Of a stretch of 64,000 nt of DNA, positions 26,964 to 35,392 are shown piece after piece (position 1 is the stretch's first letter; each line of letters starts with the position of its first letter). Where the stretch lies: the NCBI RefSeq assembly GCF_023204875.1, contig NZ_CP096247.1, forward strand, positions 1,426,001-1,490,000. The letters run 5' to 3'. This DNA is from Prevotella sp. E15-22. Lineage in GTDB: Bacteria; Bacteroidota; Bacteroidia; Bacteroidales; Bacteroidaceae. Under the pieces are notes generated by a model. That model saw only the letters and a program-made list of their open reading frames with translations. It did not search any database and was not told the DNA's origin. Both the position numbers and the translations under genes were made by a program.

Positions 26964-29231
26964 TTAACTTTTGCAGAATCTTGATAGTATATCTAAATCA
27001 TCTTGCTCTCCAACAACCCACAGTATATCTCCTTCCTGAAATTTTCTGGCTGTTGATATAGATGATAGATTTTCTTTTCCTTCTTCAAGTCCTACTACCA
27101 TACAATTGTAATGGCGACGTATATTACTTTCTTCAAGGGTTTTTCCAATTAATGGGCTATTGCTACAAATGATTAATTGACGGAGTTTCATTTCACGTTT
27201 TTCTAATTCGGTATCCTCTCCCAGTATTTCGGTTTCGATGGCGTTACGAAATGTAGTTAGCTGATCGTCGCTGCCGATAGCTTGAAGTCTGTCATATGGA
27301 TATATGATAGAATTGCCATCTGGGATGTTTAACCGGAAACCTCCTCGAAGTATGCTACTGATGTGAACCCCATATTTGCGACCAAGATTTAGTTGACGTA
27401 ATGTGTGTCCCATCCATTTCGAATTGTAAGGAACGTCAAAATCTGCAATATGAATGTCTCGATCTAATAACTTTCCTTCATATAGAGGTTTTTTCTTTCC
27501 TTGTACCTGAGCTTCAATATCACGTGAATGAAGGTTGTTGATGAACAGTCGTTCCAGTAGGATACTGCGACGCTTAATGCCTTTTGATGAAACGATTAAT
27601 ATGATGACCAATAGACCAACGGTAATCATTATGGCTGGGGTGAATCTACTAAGGTAGTTGCATATATAGAAAATAAATGTCACAGCGATGCCTACACGCA
27701 CCAAAATGGTGAATAATAGGGGTAAACGGTTGCGATTGCTCTCTTGCCATAGAGTTTTAAACTCTTCGCTGCGGTTCTTCTTCATGACCATGGCACGGAG
27801 GAAGGGCGAAATACATAACACGGTGATGATGCCGGTAATGGCATTGGCATACCAGTGTAGTTCCCAACCAGGCAGTAGTTTGCGTGTGAATGGAAGTAGA
27901 AAGGTGAACATGACTGCGATGACGGCCGAAGAGAGAATGCTGTAGACAAGAGTATTAATCGTCATCTGAGTGAGAAGGCGCTTCCACTGACTCTGCTCGG
28001 TAGTGTTAGGATGGCTTGTTGATAGGTGGTTCAGTGACTTTATAATACGTGTTGGTAAACGTTTTTCTAATGCATTATAAGCCGGCGTGGCAAGCCGTAT
28101 CATGTAAGGTGTGAGAAAAGTGGTTATAACGGATACGGCTACCACAACCGGATATAGAAAATTGCCTATGACACCAAGTGAAAGACCTAGTGAGGCGATG
28201 ATAAACGAGAATTCACCAATCTGTGCCATAGAAAAACCACATCGCATGGCTGACTTTAAAGATTCGCCACCAAGCAGAAAGGAAAACGAACCAAAGATGG
28301 CTTGCCCTATAATGATGGTCATTACCAAGGTAAAGATTGGCAGAGCATAGTCAACTATAATCTTTGGGTCAACAAGCATGCCAACTGAGACAAAGAAAAC
28401 GGCTCCAAATAGGTTTTTTACGGGCTCTACAAGTTTCTCTATTCTTTCGGCCTCAATAGTTTCAGCCAGAATGCTTCCCATGATAAAGGCACCAAAAGCA
28501 GATGAGAATCCTACTTCGGTTGAGATGACGGCCATTGCGCAACATAACCCTAAGGAAACGATGAGTAAAACCTCGCTGTTGATGAGTTTACGTACTCTTC
28601 GCAAAAACAATGGAATAGCAAATATTCCAACTATAAGCCAAAGAATTAGGAAGAAACCAATTTTTATTACCGCACCTAGCATCTGACCACCATTGGGATT
28701 GCTACCACTAGCGATTGCACTTAGCATAACCATCATAACAATTGCTAAGATGTCTTCTAGGATGAGTACACTCATTACCAGGCCTGCAAACTGCTGTTGG
28801 CGCAGGCCAAGGTCGTCGAAGGCTTTGTATATGATAGTGGTGGAACTCATGGCTAGCATTCCGCCTAGAAAGATGCAGTTCATTTTGGACCATCCAAAAG
28901 AATGACCTACAATGACTCCAAGGATGCTCATGGCAAAGATGATGCATACCACTGAGATGATGGGCGAAGCTCCCATTTTCAAGATTTTCTTAAATGAGAA
29001 ATCTAGACCCAATGAGAATAATAGGAACATAACGCCAATATCTGCCCACAAATGAATATTCGACATGTCGACAACTGAGGTCGTATAGGGCATGTGGGGC
29101 GAAACAAGAAAACCAGCTACGATGTAACCAAGTACCAGAGGTTGCTTTAGCTTCTTAAAAACCAAAGTTACCACACCTGCAACCATGAGCATCAGTGCAA
29201 GATCTCGAATCATTGTGGGTAGTTCTGCCAT
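26964..29231 (-). CDS. CPA2-family cation:proton antiporter with C-terminal TrkA-C domains
   Basis: 755 residues. Residues ~1-380 form a Kef/NapA-like antiporter (LVLGYIVAGFLVSPHMPY, ADIGVMFLLFSLGLDFSFKKI, FGAFIMGSILAET). Residues ~420-570 add four or five further membrane segments of unclear role. The cytoplasmic tail has two TrkA-C-like domains (IHIADFDVPYNSKWMGHTLRQLNLGRKYGVHISSILRGG and KLRQLIICSNSPLIGKTLEESNIRRHYNCMVVGL), presumed ligand sensors. No Rossmann RCK-N domain is seen. Na+ or K+ is exchanged for H+; ion not determinable. The ATG overlaps the pepT stop by one base (TAATG), implying translational coupling. Confidence 0.9.
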   Translation of the reverse strand: MAELPTMIRDLALMLMVAGVVTLVFKKLKQPLVLGYIVAGFLVSPHMPYTTSVVDMSNIHLWADIGVMFLLFSLGLDFSFKKILKMGASPIISVVCIIFAMSILGVIVGHSFGWSKMNCIFLGGMLAMSSTTIIYKAFDDLGLRQQQFAGLVMSVLILEDILAIVMMVMLSAIASGSNPNGGQMLGAVIKIGFFLILWLIVGIFAIPLFLRRVRKLINSEVLLIVSLGLCCAMAVISTEVGFSSAFGAFIMGSILAETIEAERIEKLVEPVKNLFGAVFFVSVGMLVDPKIIVDYALPIFTLVMTIIIGQAIFGSFSFLLGGESLKSAMRCGFSMAQIGEFSFIIASLGLSLGVIGNFLYPVVVAVSVITTFLTPYMIRLATPAYNALEKRLPTRIIKSLNHLSTSHPNTTEQSQWKRLLTQMTINTLVYSILSSAVIAVMFTFLLPFTRKLLPGWELHWYANAITGIITVLCISPFLRAMVMKKNRSEEFKTLWQESNRNRLPLLFTILVRVGIAVTFIFYICNYLSRFTPAIMITVGLLVIILIVSSKGIKRRSILLERLFINNLHSRDIEAQVQGKKKPLYEGKLLDRDIHIADFDVPYNSKWMGHTLRQLNLGRKYGVHISSILRGGFRLNIPDGNSIIYPYDRLQAIGSDDQLTTFRNAIETEILGEDTELEKREMKLRQLIICSNSPLIGKTLEESNIRRHYNCMVVGLEEGKENLSSISTARKFQEGDILWVVGEQDDLDILSRFCKS

Positions 29232-30454
29232 TATGAATTGTACTCGGCTGTGAGTTTACAGATATTTACAATGACTTGCATGGCCTTCTCCATGGATTGG
29301 ATAGGCACAAACTCATAGGGACCGTGAAAGTTGATGCCACCGGCAAAAATGTTAGGGCAGGGGAGCCCTTTAAATGACAATTGAGCTCCATCGGTTCCAC
29401 CACGGATGGGACGCACTTTAGGAGTGACACCGCTCTCTTGCATAGCTCTAAGCACTAGGTCGATGACATGCATTTGAGGATCAATCTTCTCCTTCATGTT
29501 ATAGTACTGGTCATTAATTTCTGCCGATACTGTGGCATCTCCGTACTTCTTGTTCATTTTGTCGACAATACACTGGATGAAGCGTTTGCGGTCCTCAAAT
29601 TTATTGCGATCGTGGTCACGGATGATGTATGACAACTTTGCTAGCTCTGTTTGTGTCTGCATGCCTGTCAGGTGATAGAAGCCTTGGTAGCCTTCTGTTG
29701 TTTCTGGAGTCTCGTCGGCGGGAATCATGCCAACGAATTCGGCAGCCAGCAGACTAGCATTCAGCATCTTGTCTTTGGCATAGCCTGGATGCACACTCAC
29801 TCCCTTGATGGTAATCTTGGCAGAGGCTGCATTGAAGTTTTCAAACTCCAGTTCGCCTACGTCACCTCCATCCATTGTGTATGCCCATTCACAACCAAAC
29901 TTCTCTACATCAAAGTGATGAGCCCCCATGCCTATTTCTTCATCGGGATTGAATGCTACTCGAATCTTACCATGCTTTATCTCCTTGTGTTCCTTAAGAT
30001 ACACCATGGCCTGCACAATCTCTGCAATTCCGGCCTTGTCATCGGCACCCAGAAGAGTGTGACCATCAGTTACAATTAGGTCTTCGCCTATATGTTGCAG
30101 CAACTCTGGAAACTTACTTGGTGAGAGCATGATACCTTCGGACAGTTCAATGTCTCCACCACTATAGTTGCTCACGATATGTGGCTTGATATTGGCTCCC
30201 GAGCAGTCTGGACTCGTGTCATAGTGTGATATGAATCCAATAACTGGCGCCTCTTCCTTGATATTAGAAGGTAGGGTGGCGTAGATGTATCCTTTGTCAT
30301 TGAGTGACACGTCTTGAAGACCAATCTCTTCCAATTCTTCTTTCAGGTAGCGAGCAAAAATAAGTTGTTTCGAGGTGCTAGGTACAGTCTCACTCTCTTC
30401 TGATGACTGGGTGTCAAACTTTGTGTAGTTAAGGAATCGTTCAGTAATATCCAT
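29231..30454 (-). CDS. pepT: Peptidase T (tripeptide aminopeptidase)
   Basis: 407 residues, an M20-family zinc dipeptidase/tripeptidase in the cytoplasm. Metal-binding and catalytic motifs: [59 protein letters not shown], and C-terminal [23 protein letters not shown] and HGPYEFVP. The leader contains a run of nine C residues (minus strand) 16-24 bases before the ATG. Stop overlaps the start of the downstream antiporter gene. Confidence 0.96.
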   Translation of the reverse strand: MDITERFLNYTKFDTQSSEESETVPSTSKQLIFARYLKEELEEIGLQDVSLNDKGYIYATLPSNIKEEAPVIGFISHYDTSPDCSGANIKPHIVSNYSGGDIELSEGIMLSPSKFPELLQHIGEDLIVTDGHTLLGADDKAGIAEIVQAMVYLKEHKEIKHGKIRVAFNPDEEIGMGAHHFDVEKFGCEWAYTMDGGDVGELEFENFNAASAKITIKGVSVHPGYAKDKMLNASLLAAEFVGMIPADETPETTEGYQGFYHLTGMQTQTELAKLSYIIRDHDRNKFEDRKRFIQCIVDKMNKKYGDATVSAEINDQYYNMKEKIDPQMHVIDLVLRAMQESGVTPKVRPIRGGTDGAQLSFKGLPCPNIFAGGINFHGPYEFVPIQSMEKAMQVIVNICKLTAEYNS

Positions 30455-30469
30455 TTTTTGAATGCTATT

Positions 30470-30478
30470 GGGGGGGGG
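30470..30478 (-). repeat. C9 homopolymer in the pepT leader
   Basis: Nine consecutive G on the plus strand, that is C9 in the pepT leader, 16 bases upstream of the ATG. It is one of the longest G/C runs visible in this AT-rich window. Confidence 0.9.
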
Positions 30479-30488
30479 ATTAATAAAA

Positions 30489-30544
30489 TTTCACGAATCA
30501 TACGAAATCATTCCCGTAAGACTGAAACCGCACAATTCGTGAAA
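30489..30544. repeat. Inverted repeat between the GGGtGRT gene and pepT
   Basis: 10-bp arms TTTCACGAAT (30489-30498) and ATTCGTGAAA (30535-30544) around 36 bases. On the minus strand it is followed by ATTTTATTAA. It could be a weak terminator after the GGGtGRT gene or an intergenic REP-like element. Confidence 0.5.
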
Positions 30545-30568
30545 CTCGTGATTATCAGAGATAATTAA

Positions 30569-31582
30569 TTACTTCTTGTTCAGAGCAAGGTCAATCTCCA
30601 CAGCGATAGATACAGTAGCACCTACCATGGGGTTGTTACCAATACCCAGGAAGCCCATCATCTCAACGTGTGCAGGTACTGAAGAAGAACCTGCGAACTG
30701 AGCGTCTGAGTGCATACGACCCAGAGTATCAGTCATACCGTAAGAAGCAGGACCTGCAGCCATGTTATCGGGGTGCAGAGTACGACCAGTACCACCACCT
30801 GAAGCTACTGAGAAGTAGGGCTTGCCAGCGAGCACGCGCTCCTTCTTATAGGTACCAGCTACGGGGTGCTGGAAACGGGTGGGGTTGGTAGAGTTACCAG
30901 TGATTGACACGTCAACGTTCTCCTTCCACAGGATGGCAACACCTTCACGAACGTCGTCAGCACCGTAGCACTTTACCTTAGCGCGGGGACCGTCAGAATA
31001 AGGAACTTCCTTAACGACCTTAACCTCACCAGTGTAGTAGTCGAACTGAGTCTGTACGTATGTGAAACCGTTGATACGGCTGATTATCATAGCGGCGTCC
31101 TTACCAAGGCCGTTCAAGATAACGCGAAGGGGCTTCTTACGAACCTTATTAGCCTTCTCGGCAATCTTGATAGCACCCTCAGCAGCTGCGAATGACTCGT
31201 GACCAGCCAGGAAAGCAAAACACTCGGTTTCTTCGCGGAGCAGACGAGCTGCCAGGTTACCGTGACCCAGACCTACCTTACGGTCGTCAGCCACTGAACC
31301 GGGGATACAGAAGCTCTGCAGACCGATACCGATAGCCTCGGCAGCCTCAGCAGCGCTCTTAACGCCCTTCTTAATAGCGATGGCCGCACCGCATACGTAT
31401 GCCCATTTAGCATTCTCAAAGCAAATACGTTGGGTCTCTTCACACATCTGATAGGGATCAACGCCTGCCTTCTCACAAATCTCGTTAGCCTCTTCAATGC
31501 TATTGATGCCGTTCTCCTTCAGAGCAGCCAGCACCTGGTTGATGCGACGCTCGTAGCTCTCGAATGATACTTTTCTAATCAT
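30569..31582 (-). CDS. GGGtGRT family protein
   Basis: 337 residues; the family name comes from the motif at residues 262-268 (ASGGGTGRTLHP). Other conserved-looking blocks: GHGNLAARLLREE (107-119), FLAGHESFAAAEGAIKIAEKA (124-144), VSITGNSTNPTRFQHP and MHSDAQFAGSSSVPAHVEMMGFLGIGNNP. There are several cysteines (C37, C47, C54, C64, C92, C121, C205) but no classic cluster motif. No catalytic activity is known to me. A strong GGAGGA ribosome-binding site lies 8 bases before the ATG, and the gene starts 14 bases after the NifU-like gene, so the two form an operon. Function unknown; the pairing suggests Fe-S chemistry. Confidence 0.9.
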   Translation of the reverse strand: MIRKVSFESYERRINQVLAALKENGINSIEEANEICEKAGVDPYQMCEETQRICFENAKWAYVCGAAIAIKKGVKSAAEAAEAIGIGLQSFCIPGSVADDRKVGLGHGNLAARLLREETECFAFLAGHESFAAAEGAIKIAEKANKVRKKPLRVILNGLGKDAAMIISRINGFTYVQTQFDYYTGEVKVVKEVPYSDGPRAKVKCYGADDVREGVAILWKENVDVSITGNSTNPTRFQHPVAGTYKKERVLAGKPYFSVASGGGTGRTLHPDNMAAGPASYGMTDTLGRMHSDAQFAGSSSVPAHVEMMGFLGIGNNPMVGATVSIAVEIDLALNKK

Positions 31583-31596
31583 AATTTTTGTCCTCC

Positions 31597-32298
31597 TTAC
31601 TCTTTACGTGGGTCAATAGCCTTAACAATTCCCTGCTCAGCAGTGGTACGACCGTAAGAGCCAGTGAACTTTTTCACAGCCTCGTTGGCGTCCATGCCGT
31701 CTTTGATGGCTTCCATCATCTTACCCAGGTGCACGTATTCGTAACCGCAAACCTGATTGTCCTTATCCAAGAACTGTTTGGTGATGTAACCCTCGGTGAG
31801 CTCCAGGTAGCGGGTACCTTTGGCAACGGTGCCATAGAGTGTTCCAGTCTGTGAGCGCAGACCCTTACCGAGGTCTTCCAAACCAGCACCGATTACGAGA
31901 CCGCCCTCAGAGAAAGCACTCTGTGTACGTCCGTAAACGATCTGCAGGAACAACTCGCGCATAGCGGTGTTGATAGCATCGCAAACGAGGTCGGTGTTCA
32001 GAGCCTCGAGGATGGTCTTACCAGGCAGAATTTCAGAAGCCATAGCTGCTGAGTGAGTCATACCTGTGCAGCCAATGGTCTCAACGAGTGCCTCCTGGAT
32101 AACGCCGTCCTTTACGTTCAGGCTTAGCTTACAAGCACCCTGCTGAGGAGCGCACCAGCCAATACCATGGGTATAGCCCGAAATGTCCTTGATCTCTTTG
32201 GCCTGAATCCACTTGCCCTCTTCGGGAATGGGAGCAGGACCGTGGTTGGGGCCTTTGGCCACAACACACATGTTTTCAACTTCCTTAGAATAAATCAT
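31597..32298 (-). CDS. NifU/IscU-like iron-sulfur cluster scaffold protein, long variant
   Basis: 233 residues. The block C77-TGMTHSAAMASEILPGKT resembles the second cysteine loop of IscU (GCGSAIASSSLATE), and the preceding GACKLSLNVKDGVIQEA resembles its beta-strands. Further cysteines at 11, 49, 56 and 106 are candidate cluster ligands. The C-terminal ~100 residues (ITKQFLDKDNQVCGYEYVHLGKMMEAIKDGMDANEAVKKFTGS) extend beyond ordinary IscU (~130 residues). M10 is an alternative start. It is the first gene, with its own promoter, and lies upstream of the GGGtGRT gene. Family moderately sure; client proteins unknown. Confidence 0.82.
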   Translation of the reverse strand: MIYSKEVENMCVVAKGPNHGPAPIPEEGKWIQAKEIKDISGYTHGIGWCAPQQGACKLSLNVKDGVIQEALVETIGCTGMTHSAAMASEILPGKTILEALNTDLVCDAINTAMRELFLQIVYGRTQSAFSEGGLVIGAGLEDLGKGLRSQTGTLYGTVAKGTRYLELTEGYITKQFLDKDNQVCGYEYVHLGKMMEAIKDGMDANEAVKKFTGSYGRTTAEQGIVKAIDPRKE

Positions 32299-32338
32299 TG
32301 TTACCTATTTTAAAATAGTGAAATTAATTTCGTGGTTG

Positions 32339-32346
32339 CAAAGTTA
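32339..32346 (-). promoter_or_regulatory. -7 box of the NifU-like/GGGtGRT operon
   Basis: TAACTTTG on the minus strand, 40 bases before the ATG at 32298; -33 not evident. Confidence 0.62.
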
Positions 32347-32391
32347 CAAATTTTCAATGAGAATACCTAAAAATGAGTAAAAAAAATGGGT

Positions 32392-32430
32392 AAGCAAAAA
32401 AGAAAAGGGGCGGAATTATGTCCGTCCCTT
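32392..32430 (-). terminator. Terminator of htpG
   Basis: 10-bp stem (32405-32414 with 32421-32430, one G-U pair), 6-base loop; on the minus strand followed by TTTCTTTTTTG. Confidence 0.85.
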
Positions 32431-32456
32431 TGTTATTATGTGTAATTTTGTAATGT

Positions 32457-34511
32457 CTACTTGATAAGTTCTACGCTACGTCGCAGGAACTTATCGAGCG
32501 CTTCGCCCTTTAGCATACCGTTCTGAAGCAAGGCCAGGTCAATGAGCTGATGAATGACGTCGTTCTTCTCAGCAAAGCTGCGTAGCACGCCTTCCTTCTT
32601 CTCTTTCTGCTCGTCGATAGTCTTTTGGGTGTTGGCTTTGTCATCCTTAATCTCCTGTGTGATTTCCTCTGGCTTCTTACCCTCTGTCTGCTGATTCAGC
32701 GCAGCCAGACGAGCTTCCTGTCCTTTGATTTCACCCTCGATGGGTTTGAGCTCGTCACTCAGTTGAGCCTGGGCGTCGCCAAGTACACGCTTAATCAGGG
32801 GGTGGTCACTATTCAGCACGATATTGAATGTGTCGGGCATCTGTCCGTAGAAGCCCATGCCACTCTGATAACGGCTCATCTCCTTCATACGACGCATCCA
32901 CTCGTTTTGTGTGATGACAACAGGACGCTGCTCGCTACCCAGGGCGTTGACCTCAACGATAAACTCAGCCTTGTCGAGTTTGGGCATCTGTGTCTGGAAT
33001 ATGGCTGACAGATTGTCACGCTCTGTGTCACTCAGGTCAGTCTTGGGCTTGTCTTCTTTCTGGATGAGGTGATCTACAGTGTCAGAGTCAACACGGGTAA
33101 AACGACTCTTCTCGAACTTCTGCTCCAAGGTCTGGATACAGGGGACGTCAAGCTGTCCGTCGAAAAGCAATACTGAGTAACCCTTGTTCTGGGCAGCCTT
33201 GATATAAGAATACTGGTCGTCCTTGTTTGTGGCATAGAGATAAACGAGGTTGCCGTCTTTATCCTTCTGGGCAGTTTCGATGAGTGTCTTATACTCGTCA
33301 AAAGTGAAGTATTTCCCCTCTGTATCCTTGAAGAGCGAGAAGTCCTTGGCACGGTCATAGAAATTCTCCTCGGTTAGGATACCGTAGTTGATGAAGAGTT
33401 TTAGGTCGTCCCATTTCTCCTCGTAGGCCTTGCGGTCTTCATTGAAAATAGCCTTCAGGCGGTCAGATACCTTCTTGGTAATATAGGTAGAGATTTTCTT
33501 GACCTCACGGTCGCTCTGGAGATAAGAACGAGACACGTTCAGAGGAATGTCGGGTGAGTCGATAACACCATGAAGCAGGGTCAGGAACTCAGGTACGATA
33601 CCCTCCACCTGATCGGTTACAAACACCTGGTTGCAGTAGAGTTGAATTTTGTTCTTCTGCAGTTCCAGCGAGTTCTTGATGCGTGGGAAGTAAAGAATAC
33701 CTGTGAGGTTGAAGGGGTAGTCCACGTTCAGGTGAATCCAGAACAGAGGTTCATCGTGCATGGGGTAGAGTGTACGGTAGAACGACTTATAGTCCTCGTC
33801 CTTCAGCGTAGAGGGAGTCTTCGTCCACAGCGGCTCTACATTATTAATAATGTTATCCTCGGCAGTTTCTACCTGTTTGCCGTCTTTCCACTCGGTCTTC
33901 TTACCAAAGGCAACAGGAACGGGAAGGAACTTACAATATTTATTTAATAATCCCTCAAGTTTGAATTTATCGAGGAATTCCTTAGAATCATCGTCGATAT
34001 AGAGAATGATGTCTGAACCGTGAGCTTCGCGCTTAGCATCATCAATCTCGTAGGCAGGTGAACCGTCACAACTCCATTTTACGGCCTTAGATCCCTCTTT
34101 CCATGAACGAGTAATAATCTCTACCTTCTTAGAAACCATGAATGAAGAGTAGAAACCAAGGCCGAAGTGACCGATGATATTGTTGGCATTGTCCTTGTAT
34201 TTCTCAAGGAAATCGGTTACGCCTGAGAAGGCTATCTGATTGATATACTTGTCAATCTCCTCCTCTGTCATACCGATACCATGGTCGCTAATGGTAATGG
34301 TGCCTTTGTCTATGTCGAGGTTCACATGTACAGTGATATCTCCAATCTCACCTTTAAATTCTCCCTTCTCTTGAAGGGTCTTTAATTTTTGAGTGGCGTC
34401 AACGGCGTTTGAAACTATCTCACGCAGGAAAATCTCTTGATCGCTATAGAGAAACTTTTTGATGACGGGGAAAATGTTCTCTGTTGTAACCCCAATATTA
34501 CCTTTTTGCAT
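32457..34511 (-). CDS. htpG: Hsp90-family chaperone HtpG
   Basis: 684 residues. GHKL ATPase domain at the N-terminus: REIVSNAVDATQKL (nucleotide-binding asparagine), ISDHGIGMTEEEI, and IGHFGLGFYSSFMVSKKVEI. Middle domain with LNVSRSYLQSDREVKKI, whose RSYLQ includes the arginine that contacts ATP gamma-phosphate. A charged coiled region near residues 600-660 precedes the short C-terminal dimerisation end. Cytosolic ATP-dependent chaperone, stress-linked by family. No clear TAnnTTTG box lies in the 54 bases to the upstream gene, so it may be co-transcribed with the EFR1-type gene or use another sigma factor. Confidence 0.97.
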   Translation of the reverse strand: MQKGNIGVTTENIFPVIKKFLYSDQEIFLREIVSNAVDATQKLKTLQEKGEFKGEIGDITVHVNLDIDKGTITISDHGIGMTEEEIDKYINQIAFSGVTDFLEKYKDNANNIIGHFGLGFYSSFMVSKKVEIITRSWKEGSKAVKWSCDGSPAYEIDDAKREAHGSDIILYIDDDSKEFLDKFKLEGLLNKYCKFLPVPVAFGKKTEWKDGKQVETAEDNIINNVEPLWTKTPSTLKDEDYKSFYRTLYPMHDEPLFWIHLNVDYPFNLTGILYFPRIKNSLELQKNKIQLYCNQVFVTDQVEGIVPEFLTLLHGVIDSPDIPLNVSRSYLQSDREVKKISTYITKKVSDRLKAIFNEDRKAYEEKWDDLKLFINYGILTEENFYDRAKDFSLFKDTEGKYFTFDEYKTLIETAQKDKDGNLVYLYATNKDDQYSYIKAAQNKGYSVLLFDGQLDVPCIQTLEQKFEKSRFTRVDSDTVDHLIQKEDKPKTDLSDTERDNLSAIFQTQMPKLDKAEFIVEVNALGSEQRPVVITQNEWMRRMKEMSRYQSGMGFYGQMPDTFNIVLNSDHPLIKRVLGDAQAQLSDELKPIEGEIKGQEARLAALNQQTEGKKPEEITQEIKDDKANTQKTIDEQKEKKEGVLRSFAEKNDVIHQLIDLALLQNGMLKGEALDKFLRRSVELIK

Positions 34512-34565
34512 AGAATTATGAAAAATTATGTTCTAGGAAATCCTTTGCAAAATTCGTGCCAAAAA

Positions 34566-35351
34566 TTAATGGTTGTTTATTGTGTGACCAAAAAAGTATT
34601 GTCCCCGTTTACGCGTGATTTTTCCATAATTGATAGCATGTTTTGGGCAGTGATGATAACAACTTAGGCAATTTGTGCAAATGTTATTATGGTGCCAATG
34701 GGGTAGGCCGTTTTTGATAAAGATGTTTCCTATGGGGCATGTTTTCTCGCATTTCCTGCAATGAATACAAATATTTTCTTCTACAAAGAATTTTTTATCA
34801 CTTATCATGAAAGCATTAAAATAGGCTCCAATCACATGACTTAGTATCCAAGGGAATTTGCCAGTGTTTATTCTGACAATACCAGACTCTCGACTAATAA
34901 TTTCATTTGCTATACGCGTTAATTCAATTGTTGCTTTATGAATTTTATTAAGCTCGTTTTCTGGTGCGTCAGTGTACATGAATGGCAAACAAACGTATGA
35001 TTCAGGCATGATAAGTGAATACGCACTTGAAATTTGAAGACGCTTCTTGTCAAGTTCTTTCTTAAATAATTCCAAGGCTTGTCCAATGTTGTCTCCGCAT
35101 GTCAAAATTGTATAAATATAGATGGGTGATTTAAATGAAAACGTAACTTTGTTTATAAAATCCTTAACAATCCGGGGTGGCTGCCATCCATGTACGGGAA
35201 AACAAAAGCCGAGTCTTTCTCCTTCTTGTAAAAAGTATGAACACTCACCTTTAAGTTCGTCTGGAATACAGAGGAGTTTTTCTCCAGTTTTTTTTGCTAG
35301 TTCTTCGGCAACCCATCTCGTGTTGCCAGTTCCTGAAAAATAAAAAATCAT
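34566..35351 (-). CDS. EFR1-type flavodoxin/ferredoxin fusion protein
   Basis: 261 residues from MIFYFSGTGNTRW; upstream codons in frame fall in a terminator and are rejected. Residues ~1-160 are flavodoxin-like with an FMN-phosphate loop (SGTGNT). Residues ~195-250 hold two 4Fe-4S motifs (CIHCRKCEKTCP and CTNCLSCYHHCP). Such proteins are thought to shuttle low-potential electrons; the partner is unknown. The last residues are basic (ITRKRGQYFFG). It starts just after the ROK terminator T-tract, so its transcription probably depends on partial read-through or an unseen promoter. Confidence 0.88.
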   Translation of the reverse strand: MIFYFSGTGNTRWVAEELAKKTGEKLLCIPDELKGECSYFLQEGERLGFCFPVHGWQPPRIVKDFINKVTFSFKSPIYIYTILTCGDNIGQALELFKKELDKKRLQISSAYSLIMPESYVCLPFMYTDAPENELNKIHKATIELTRIANEIISRESGIVRINTGKFPWILSHVIGAYFNAFMISDKKFFVEENICIHCRKCEKTCPIGNIFIKNGLPHWHHNNICTNCLSCYHHCPKHAINYGKITRKRGQYFFGHTINNH

Positions 35352-35356
35352 AATAT

Positions 35357-35387
35357 AAAAAAATAGGGCTCGCAATGCGCTAGCCCT
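35357..35387 (-). terminator. Terminator of the ROK kinase gene
   Basis: Stem AGGGCT (35365-35370) with AGCCCT (35382-35387), then seven T residues on the minus strand. It lies within 6 bases of the next gene's ATG (35351), inside its leader. Confidence 0.75.
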
Positions 35388-35392
35388 TATTG

